From Henricia sp. BOLD:AAB3569 (lineage: Eukaryota > Echinodermata > Asteroidea > Spinulosida > Echinasteridae): DNA of 64,000 nucleotides. Positions 23,095-35,000 of the stretch are shown here, one piece after another. The notes below the pieces were generated by a model that saw only the letters and a program-made list of their open reading frames with translations, made no database searches and had not been told where the DNA came from. Position 1 is the first letter of the stretch. Each line of letters opens with the position of its first letter. The DNA is taken from positions 744,001 through 808,000 of the forward strand of contig JBBELK010000454.1 of the NCBI GenBank assembly GCA_037783545.1, given 5' to 3'. Made by a program: the position numbers and the translations under genes.

Positions 23095-26000
23095 CTGCAA
23101 TCCAGTGATTTAAGGAGAAAAAATTATCCAAGTTAAGAATGGATAATTAGGAAATATTCATGAAAAATAGGAGAACAAAAACTGAATATTCTGGTCCTAC
23201 TCAAATAGGGGTCTGCAGTTTCAAGTCCTTCTCACCTCACTGTCTTCAACCGTAAGTAACTTCTCAGGTTTCTCATCCGCATCCATCTCCGGCCTCCAAA
23301 CCTCCTCCTGACTCGTCAAATCCTCCGTAATCTTCAAGATGCGTTGATTACGATCAGCGATACGCGTTATCTCCTGCTCTCGTGCTCGGTAGACTTCATC
23401 AAACTCTTTATTAAAAGCTGTCTTGATGCGATGAATCGCGTCTCGGAGCAGCACGATCTGGTTACGTTTCTGCTGGTTGGTGTGCAAGTCAAACTGACTG
23501 TATAACAGCTCGTTGGCGCCGCCGTATTGAGCACCTAAACTGCCTGTGGTTGAGGGTTGCTCAATGCCGTCGCCTTCGTCCGATTCATCGTCCGCATCTT
23601 CACCCCCACTTGGCTACAAAAATGGCAACAATACCAATACAATTTCAGCAAGATTTCTTAAAGCAAATTCACTAATATTTATGTGTAGGCACCTCGCGTA
23701 AGGGCTACAGTGTGATGGCATACTTCAAAGGCCTAATGTATTATTTACAAGATAAAACTTTCGGATTCTTTGAATATGGGCATAACATATTTCAAGAAAA
23801 ATTTTGGTAAACTAGTCTGCAGAAATTTTAGCAGAATAGATACATGAATGCTTCAAAAAACAGTAAAATTTGTGCATGGTTTTTATATTTGAAGAAAATG
23901 GTAAAAAAATTTGTATCCCCACATTTTTTCAAAACACCTTCAGATGTTATTTTGTTACTGATAGTCTTGGATAGAGATAAATTCATGCCAAGTTTGTTAA
24001 AACTGCTATCAACACTTTGAGTTAGGCTTTTCTTGTCTACGCATGAAGTAAAATTTGGAGTCATTGCAGATGATAAAATGGGCCTTCCTTTCCTACACTC
24101 CTTTAGTAGTGCTTTGCGCGCCTCACCAGTTTGCCCGCTTCAACCACTGCTAAACTTCGCCACGTATCGTGCGAAGCGCGTGCGTGACATCACCCAATAC
24201 TAAGCCTGGATGCCACGATTAGCCAGATTCTGTCACCAGACACAGTGAACGTGTCACCTGACTCGGTGGGTTTACTACTGTATAAATAACGTGGCTTGGC
24301 AGCAAACATTTGTAAAGAAATAATACAATTTAAAAACTACGAACATGCCCATTATCAAAAACGTACCTTAGCATTGTTCCCTTTAGGCTGCACCTCAGTA
24401 ATTTCTTTTCTTGCCTGCAGAAAAATAATAAATATTAATGTATCTTGGGATTAGCAAGGTAATCATTTTATATGCAAGGACAAACAATCAAATTTGGCAG
24501 GCCTCTACTTTAACCAAGGCTAATGGCCTCATGCCCTGCTGAGTTGGCCCTGATGCTCCTTCAAGATATACACTTTCCGAGGCCATCTTGGCCAGCATGC
24601 CCTATCTCTTCCCTTGACATTAACCAAGGCCAGTGGCCTCATGCCCTGCTGAGTTGGCCCTGATGCTCCTTCAAGATATACACTTTCCGAGGCCATCTTG
24701 GCCAGCATGCCCTATATCTTCCCTTGACATTAACCAAGGCCAGTGGCCTCATGCCCTGCTGAATTGGCCCTGATGCTCCTTCAAGGTATACACTTTCCGA
24801 GGCCATCTTGGCCAACATACCCAGCATACCCAATCTCTTCCCTTGACATTAACCAAGGCCAGTGGCCTCATTCCCTGCTGAGTTGGCCCTGATGCTCCTT
24901 CAAGATATACACTTTCCGAGGCCATCTTGGCCAGCATGCCCTATCTCTTCCCTTGACATTAACCAAGGCCAGTGGCCTCATTCCCTGCTGAGTTGGCCCT
25001 GATGCTTCTTCAAGATAAACACTTTCCGAGGCCATCTTGGCCAGCATGCCCTATCTCTTCCCTTGACATTAACCAAGGCCAATGGCCTCATGCCCTGCTG
25101 AGTTGGCCCTGATGCTTCTTCAAGATATACACTTTCCGATGGTGACCTTTCAGTTTGCCTCAGTACCCTTTCAAATTAAGACAAAAATCAAGGCTGGAGT
25201 GACCAGCCTCTGGCTGCTTTCATATTGTCAAGGCTTGAATTTGGATTTAAGTAGGAATACTTACTGCCATTTCAGCGGCCTCAATCTTGCGGACTCTAGT
25301 GACCAATGCAAGCTCCTCCCTCTCCTGCTTCGTCTTGTCTCTCATTGGATAATTGCCGACTTCAAGAGTCGTATGGAAGGCCTAAATACCAAAGTATATT
25401 GTCATACTATTGCATCATTTAGCCAATACTATAAAGATGCTTTAAATGATACAAAAACAATTTTCAAGGATAACTGAAGAGTAAAACCTGGGGCAATACA
25501 AATGCATACCGACAATACCTTCAACGGTGAAGGTATAGGAAAATACCCAATACCGGCCGGCGTACGTATTGTGCTATTGCACGTGCCCCTGATTCATACT
25601 TGACATGAAAGCAAATGTGAATGCAAATGTGACGTTAAACATCTCTACTTGGGCTGAAATTTCTACTTGGGCCAAAATTTTCACTTGGGCCCACATTTTC
25701 ACTTGGGCCAAAATTTCTAGTTTTTTTACGCAGGTACATGCGAATGTCCTGGAGGGCTCAAAAGAGGAATGCATTGTGCAGCAGAGGGCTTAACTTTCCA
25801 AAGCCGATGCCAAGTCAACTAAAAAGCCTTGGATATAAAAGGTGAGGTTTATTTGAGCTCATCCTTTGGCTGGGTACTGACCTTGATACTACGACCTTTG
25901 ACCTGCATGGAATCCCAGCATTCATTCTTGATGACCTCTCTCAGGTACGTCTTGGCCAAGTCCTCCAGCTCCATGTTGGCTCTCATCTACAGCAACCAAA

Positions 26001-29000
26001 ACAATCTCATTAAAGTCTTAAGGGTATGACAACAAATCTTCATAGCGTGCTCACGGGGGACTTGGACCCACAACCACCTTAACTGTAGAACAGACGTCTT
26101 AACACTACAAGAAACTTTGCGGAGAAAACAAGGTGAAAAGCCAAAACACCACAATTTTTTTCCTCTGAAGTTTCATGGCAGTTTTACGGTTTAAAGGCAC
26201 AGGCTCGTCAGCATTGCACGCGCTCGCCAAATTCGAGCTGTGTATTTCGTGGCACGAATTTGGCGCGTGCATTGCTGACGAGCCCCTGCCTTTAAATATA
26301 CAAGAGAGGCACTTTTAGGCAGAGTGACACACCCTGGCTCAGTAGCATTTATGAAAGCTGGTGCAGTCAGCCTTGCCACAAGAGGTGGTCATACAGATTA
26401 TCAATAAAATATGTTACATTTCTCAGCCTCCTCGCTCTTTCAAAGCATAATTTGCCTTTCTTTTTTTTGAACTGTTTATTAAAAAAAAAAGTTGTTTTCT
26501 TGCAAGAAGCACCTCTTGGACTTTAGCCTCCCCTTCAGCCTGTAGCCGCTGCTGTTCCTCCAAGTCTAGATTAAACTCATCATGGCCGAGTTGCTCAATG
26601 TCTGGCAATGTTTCGTTCTCTTTCATCATGCTTTGGATCTGTTAAACAAAACAAATGGAGCACTGTATTTAATCCGCCTTTATTTCTGATGAAGTGATTA
26701 ACCTACTCCAAGTTTAGTGTGATTTTTAGAAAGTTGTCTACAGCATCTCAGAAAGGTCTTCACAAGATGGCTTATCACGATTGACCTGGCTTATCACGAT
26801 TGACCTGGCATATCACGATTGACCTGGCTTATCACGATTGACCTGTCAATACAACAATTTTTAAACTTGCAGGCAAAATGTATTTTGAAAAATGACAATT
26901 TCAATATTACTCAGTTAAAAACTTGAGTCTGTCCGAATATAATGGTAAGATTTTGCATTTGTATAACTATAAAGCACATGCATATAAACAGAATTCACAA
27001 AAATGGATATTTCCAGTTTTTGTTTTTCCATTTTCGTTAACTGAATATACAGGGCCTAGGACCCCAGCTCTTATTCCACCGCCATCCCAATTGTCAACAT
27101 ACCCAAGAATTAGAGCATCAGCAATGCTGCATTAACCTACCGTTCTCCTCAAGTTCCTTATGTCACTCCTGAGTGACATCTTGAGTTCTGAATACTGATT
27201 GTCCTCCTCTCGCAGGGCCTGGTGGTAAATAAAAACAATGTCAAATCGTTGGCCAAATCCTGCATATAGCCAGCCCTGCAGCCAAGCTCAAGGAAAACAT
27301 CTATTGATTGCTTTCCGGTGACGTAACGCCTTCCATCCACCATTTTGGTTTCCATTTTTCATGACGCACGTGGATCGAGTTATTACCGGCCCAAAAAGCA
27401 AGAAAAGCGCATTGGTTGCACTTACCTCTGTTGCTTAACCTTGCTTTATGTTGTTGCGCCATGGCTGTTGTATCGGCTAAAAATCGTGATCAATCGCTGA
27501 GTGCATGCATGCTCAATCATATGAACGTATCGCAACGCGTGTGTGCGGCATTTTTCGAATGAAAGTACGCTGGTGAGTATATTTTACGCGTGCCCATGTG
27601 CTTCTATTTGCGAACGTGCGTGACAGTTGACCACCAAACATTCCCGGATGTTCTACGTCACGGAAAGCAATCAATAGCCAGCCCTGCAACCAAGCTCAAG
27701 GAAAACATCTATACAAATGCTCGAAATCCGTGATATCTGAAATCCTTCTCAAGAGGTGGTTCAATGCAAGATCCAATATGGCAACATAAACATTGCAAAG
27801 ATTTACATGTGAGTAAATTATGTTGCTTCACTTTTCAAATTTAGCATGCTGACCTATTTTTCGATGAATATCATGCAGGTGTCTTTCATGCTGCTTTTAA
27901 AAATGGCACCAAGATACATTTACTGCAACAGTTTCTAGTTTAAGGTCATTGAGTGCAGAATCCAACACTGGGGCATGTCTGGAGAGATCGGAGAAAGAAA
28001 TGTAGTTATCTAAATAATGTCTAAAGCGATCAGGAATTGTTTGTGGTAACCAGGAATTCTTCACATTGAGTAAGAAATGTTTACTGTGGATTAGGCATCA
28101 GGGAATGTTTCCATGAGTCAGTAAATTTTTTTACTGGTCCATCGGAACAGTGTTTTTGATAGATCTAGTGGTCCTTACTGGCCTCAGACCACAGGACCAG
28201 TGTTAATTTCGACCCTTGTCATGGGTGAAATTTTCTTGGGTGACACATCTCAGGGTCTGGATTATGATCTGCGACAAAACAAAAACACCCTTTATCTATT
28301 TTGTTTTCAATGGACATCACGCTGAAACGGACATTCAAAGGTTCACAGTTACCTCCAGTTCCTTAACTTCCATCCAAGTTGGATCCGAGTGCAAGGTCGG
28401 CGTTGGAGTTGTATAAATCTCATCCTTCTCAATGGCTAGTTCAACTCCGGTTTTCTATTAAGCAAAAACAAATATAAAATTATTTCAATTTTTGCTCAGA
28501 GAAGGTATTTTGGCAAAGGAAACAGCCGATAATGCTTTTTTTGTGGGACGCTTCATTTAAACTAATGCATGTAGCACGCCAAATACCGGTATTTTATCTA
28601 CAGTAGAACAGTCAAGATAGCCTTTAAACGTGTTACTAATCGCAGGGCCGAAAAGCATTGGATGTTGATGACCACAGTAGAAACAGGCTCTACTTTGAGA
28701 GAAAATACAAGCATTTGTAGAAAAATATCTTGATCAGAGACCAGGGGCCAATTTCATAGAGCTGCTTAAGCATAAAAAATTGCTTAAGCACGAAAAACTC
28801 TTGCTCAGTAGAGTATGTTACCAGTGAAATCCTCATGTGATAGAAATATTATATGACCAGTTTTAGAGGACTGTTTCATTACCAGGACAATCACATGAAA
28901 TTTTTGCTGGTAACCTCATTTTATCATGTAAGGTTTTTCATGCTTAAGCAATTTTTCATGCTTAAGCAGCTCTATGAAATTGACCCCTGTGAAAGTCCCA

Positions 29001-32000
29001 AATCTTGTTGACTCCAAAACTCTACCTTTGGTGCCTGCATGTCAGACACCGTCCGTGACAGCGGGGTAGCGATAGCCTCGGACCAGTCCAGCATAGCACT
29101 CAATGCTTCGTCTTCACGTTTACGCACAGCATGCAGCATGGCACTGTGGGATCGCGCAGCCTCGATGGCAGATGTGGCCTTACTACGACCGGAACTACTG
29201 TAACTGGAAAATAAGAATTTTCCAAATTGTACTTTTGCATGCATTTATCATAAATTCTCTGTTCCAATTTCTGAAACTTATGAGAAAAAAACCAATCATG
29301 TATATTTATTAATCAGTAAATTGGATACTTGGAGTACAATGGCCGAGCGGTTTGGTGTATTAAATTCAACACCATGCTTAAAATCTACGGTTGTTAGTAT
29401 GTGGGTATGGGAATTAGGATGCATTGAACTCGTCTTAACTTTGTGAAATCGATTCCAGGTCTCAGTGGTTAGTTGATAACTTGTGGGACCTGTTACTTGA
29501 TTTAAATATATGAAACATGGCCGATTTCACAAAGCACTAAGACACGTCTTGGGAAGGGTCGCTCATCTTATCTTGGGATGTTGGTATGGGAAATAAGACA
29601 CATTAAACTCGTCTTAACTTTTGTGAAATCAATCCCTGGTTCTCGAGAAATTCAATTCAATTTAAACTTTATTAAGTCCCCAAAGGGAAATTTACACTCG
29701 CAATCATTACAACCACATTACACAACAAAATACGACACACCAAGAATAAATAAATTAAAAAATCATCGCTTAAACCTATCATTATGATGTTGTATTGCAC
29801 GAGGAAGTACTTTGAGGGAGTAAAAAAGCAATCTGCCTAGTGTGCCAGAAGTCTCAGGTTCGAATCCAGTTCAGGGGTTTGGTTATTTCCATGAAAAAAG
29901 TAGAGACTGAAAGTAACTTACTTCCAAGTATAACATGAGAGTATCCCATCTTGGGCTCCACACGTCAAGACAGACTGGCCGTCTGTAGTCATGCAGATCT
30001 GCTGCACACCGCCGGTACAGAAACTATGAGCCTGCACGGTGATAGGTTGGTCTAGCGCCCCCACACCACGCATCAGGATGCGGCCGTCCGGTGCGGCCGA
30101 TGCCAGCCACTGTTGGTGGAGGGATAGGGCTAGGGTGCCCCCTGAAAGATCGTGGCTTGGGTATTCGCCTTGAGGTTGTAAGTAGGAAGCCTTGTTATTG
30201 GCCTGAAAAGGAGAAATAAAAAATATATGGGCGAGGGTGGACTTCTGCAAACTTTCAGTAGTGCACCGTCTTGTTCCCAGCATCATTCGCTTTATTTTTT
30301 TTTTCCATTTCTTTCAATAGTTTCTTTCAATAAATTATAATAGATGCAATGATAGCATAATATTAACAGGAAAGCATGGGGGCATCATCAATAATGGAAG
30401 CGTGTGTGGTCTAGTGGGTATGTAGCGGGACTCCCAATCAGAGGTTGTGGGTTCAAGCCCCACTTCGTCCAATGTGTCTGTGTCCCTGGGCAAGGCACTT
30501 AATCCCAGTTGCCTCGTCAACCCAAGCGATATTTGAGAAGCTGTTAAGGGGAATGCCACAATTTAACTGCTGATAGGGTTGAGCGCCTGGCCAGCAGCCA
30601 CCTAGTTATAGCGAAATGGTTCTGGTGATTTCCTGATGGCAGCGTTAATAATGGCAACAGCGCCAGGAGCACCCCGCAGGGTGGACATGTGCGCTATATA
30701 AGAATCCACCATTATTATTATTATCATCAATAAGCCTGAGATTGTGGTGACATGCAAAATCTGAAAAATCCAAGTACGGTTTTTGTGCATGAATCATTGG
30801 CTCTAAAGCTTTGGAGCCCAAATAGTCATTTTTTTCATGAATGGGGGCAATTCAGACAAAATAATTTTACAGGATGATTACTACCATTACCATCTTGATA
30901 ACAAATAAGCTTAAAGATAATAATTCAGAATTTTTTGGAGGGTAATTACCAGACTACCTTTACACCAAAAATGTTACATTTCATTCCTGTGAGAATCACT
31001 GTGGTTAAACAAGTCCTCATGGACTTTGAGAAAAACACTGAAGCAGAAGAGTCTTGAAAGCCATCAGTGCCTTGTTGTCCACATTATAAAAAAAAACACA
31101 CACAAAAACACGCAGTCGCGCATTACGTACGCACTGTGGACGTTTCTTTGTATTCGTGCACTTAAGAGAATTGGTCGGAAAATCTTTGTTTTCTCCAAAT
31201 CCTTCCCTCATCCACCCCAATTTTTTCCTAATCCATGTTTCTAAACTTTACTCCTGAACCCTAACCTTTTTTTAACCCTCCACCCCCACCCTAACCTCGT
31301 TTCCCAAGTTTGGACAACCTGACTGTGGACTTGAGCGAACGAGTGCAAGTCCACAATCCGTCACTTTTCCCCGCAAATTGTGGACTTGAATGGGTTTCGA
31401 GTCCACACCACGTACGCAAGGTGCGTACACAGACCGTTACCACATACACTATGCGAACCTCGCTTTGTACTCGTGCACTGTAGGAAATTTGGCCTAAAAT
31501 ATTTTTTTACTCAAAAACGAAACGCAGGATTTCGCCCTAACTCCCACTGAAACCTCCTCCCACTTCCCTTATCCCTTTTTAAATACTGAGACAACTCGTC
31601 TGCGAACCTGTGTAAGTCCACACAGTTACGGTGCTTCCTGGTTTATGCGGACCTCGGTTGTGTGCGGGTTCGTATAGTGTACTACACGCTCGTTCTGATC
31701 AAGGGTATATCTGTTCTGATCAAGGGTATACCTTTTTGGGAGCTTCATCAGGAAGCACAATCTTGTGTAGTTGCTTGGTGTCATATGCGAGGGTGTAGAA
31801 GACATTTCCTGAGGTCAGGGCGGCACCGACGGATGGGACTGAGAAGTTCAGATTCATCTTATTGATGAGATCTTCCTTGAAATCGCATTTTGCGCTCGCA
31901 AGAAATTTGTCAATATCTGTAAAAAAATTAAAAACAAATTTATAATGCATCCATAAAATCACAAAAAAATGCTTTAGCTAAATCTATCAAATATATGACC

Positions 32001-35000
32001 ATATCCGAATAAGGGAGTTTCACATTATGCGGCCATCTTGAAAAAAGCGCCACCATTTGGCTTACAAAAGCCAGTTAAGGGGAACAAAATTGCTCAGCCG
32101 GCCAATGAGCATACTTTAAATACATTTTTAAAAAAGATGGCTACAGACCGTGAACTGTATTATGTGGCTGTGTGTGGTTGAGGGTGTACGTTGAGGGTGT
32201 ACGTTGAGGGTGTACTACTACGACCTTTGACCTTACCTTGTGCCAAGTCATTGGGAAGGTCAAACTGGCTACATTTATTGGCTGCAGGGGTCACATCAGG
32301 TGTGGTGTTAGAGGTCACCAAGACTTTGACTGGTCCGTGTTTCTCTTGCGCGTTGGTAGAAATAGACGTCACAATTCCCTCTATGGCTGTACCGTACATA
32401 AGATAAACAAAAAGAAAAAAATTGTAATATTTATCACAGGAAACTACAAAAAAAATATCAATTGCTTCAATCCAAAGTAAAGTATGTTTTTTGTTTTAGT
32501 GGTATGCTAAGAGAGCATTTTCATTTCACATGATCAACTCACGTGTCTGGCCAAGAATCCGGAATCCCGAGGACGGTCTGGCATCCATCACAAACACATG
32601 ACCGTCGTCTGCCCCCGTCAGCAGGTACCGCCCTTCCCGATCATACGCTAACTGCTGGACTGGCGATTGATGGATGTGTGGGCATTGAACAATGCGTGGG
32701 TTCTCGAGGTTGGTTAGATCTAAGAAGATGATGTGGCCGGTCAGCGTTCCCACGGTAATGCTGTGGGAGGAGGAGCTGCTGGCCAGGCAGGAGGCCTAGT
32801 GGGAAAAAATGGGGGAGGGGGGTGGGGAGTTATTTTTTATTTGGATTTAAAAGCATAATGTCTGTGGTTGAGTTGGGGCGATCTGTTATTGACACGCGAA
32901 CAATGTTCTCGCACCCGAATGACGAGAACACGACCACCTATCAACCGATAACTAGTTACCTGTGTCAAGAACAGACCATCTGAACTCGACCTGTGCTCAA
33001 GGCAGGGGGCAGCTGTCAGACAATTTGCTTTCAGACCTGCTTAGACCACACCCCCCTTCCCCCAGCTCCAAAGGGTCCGACTTGACTTGATTGCCACTCA
33101 CACAACCCTCCTGATGTCAGCAAACTTTCTAACCAGTGCCCCATGCTTGAGGCTTATTAAAACTTGAAAAATAAATTTAAGAACAATTTAAATTTTGTTA
33201 GTTTTGACTAAATTATCATTTTGTTAATGAGATATCGATAAAAAATGCAACATCAACAAAAACTTACATAATTTAAACATACATTTTATAATACTTTTTT
33301 GTCCTGAATAGACAAAAATCTGTCAGTCTTAGGCTTTAAATGCCAATTTCCCCTCCCCCCACACAAAATAATACATGTATACTTACCGGTTTGTTAAGTG
33401 ACGTGCTGCAGACTAACTTGTTGTCCTCCATGCTCCATACTTGAACTTCCCCATTTTCCCTAACGGACTGCAAGACAAACATTCACAGCATTATATTCAT
33501 AAAACCACATCCATATTTGATATCTGTCAGGTTTGTGAACTAAAGAATAATTCTACAGAATAATTCTAAAACTAAAGACCAATTCTGTGTGTGTTTTTTT
33601 CCCTTTAAAGGCAGTATACATGATTGGTATCTCGAAAATCAGAAATGTTCACAGATTCACGCCTAACTTACACAATATAAACATGATTACCGTATAAATC
33701 TTCCCCTGAAATGGTTTTGTCTGAAGTGCTATAGTCTTTGAGAAATGAGTAAAACAATTAGTTTTCGTCTCATGAGACGAAAATTAAATTCGCCCCAAAA
33801 CTATTTCTCCCAAGTGCCATTTCGCCCCCAAACCACTTCGCCCCAGTGCCATTTCACCCCAAATAACTTCGTCCAAACACTACATGGCCCAAATGCCACT
33901 TTGCCCCCAAACCACTTCGTGCACAGGCCGTGGTTCAGGGCGAAGTGGTTTTGGGGCGAAATGACTGCAAACCCTATTTTGACTGTTTGCGAAATACGGA
34001 GCTGTTTCTTTCTCAGGTTGGTTTTAATCATGCATATCTTCAATTACACAGCGGGATAAAATTATTTGTAACAGTTTCCCAATCATGTATACTGTAAAAG
34101 CTGAAATATTCGCGGTGGTTTTATTTTCGCGCATTTCGCGCACCAGACAGAGCCCGCGAAAATAACAACCGGCGAAAATATGTAATTTTAATGAGGCAAT
34201 TCTGTGAATATAATTTCCATCCGCGAAAATAACAACTCGCGAAAATGTCAGTGATGTTGAAATGCGCGAAAATATCTGTACGCGAAAATATTGGCTTTTA
34301 CAGTATTATCTTTAAGTCAACATGAGCTTACCACACAATGTTGAGTGCCAGGCACCAGCATCGCAACGTCGACAAAATTACCGCTGTGAGTGTCAAAAAG
34401 GACATCAGCTGTACCCGGACTGCTGTAGTCATATAGATAGATACAACCCTGAAACAAACCAAATAACCAAATGTGTTAAAAGAGCTTGTCCAGATTTTTT
34501 TCAGAAAATGAAATACCATGGGAAGAAAACAGAAAATTTCCAATTTCCAATTTGGATGTGGAAGCAAAAAGGTTGGTGTAATTACTACACTGCTTTATGG
34601 AACGGTTAGATGTTTACAAAACATCAGTGGTTTTTTTACGATATCCTTGAAAATATACAGATTGAGAGTGCAAAATTTCAGAACGGTAAGAAGAAAAATA
34701 TGTCAAATGATATGGTATCAAAATCTCAACACCTGTGGAAAAAATGGGAGGTAAAAAAAATGTGATCTTGACACGCTCCTTTAAACAATTTGACATGCGT
34801 GATTTCTCACCTTAGGACTACCGACAGCCAGCTTGCTGTAACTAGAAGACCAGCACAGTGTTGAAATCGCTGCCTGACTGTCCCAACTATCCAAGACCTG
34901 TACCACACCATGAGCGACGTCAAGACATCTTAAGATGCCGTCGCCGTGCTGTGTAAGACTTCATCATTTAACCAATTTGACAGTGTGATTTCTCACCTTA

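Noticed and set aside
24639-24937. Two overlapping minus-strand frames with a repeated Trp-Pro-rich peptide
   Set aside because: Produced by the 110-bp minisatellite inside a CFAP43 intron; the repeat unit, not a protein, explains the similarity.
30395-30470. Stand-alone tRNA gene
   Set aside because: A and B boxes are present, but the acceptor stem does not pair well and the sequence continues into a SINE body flanked by a target duplication.
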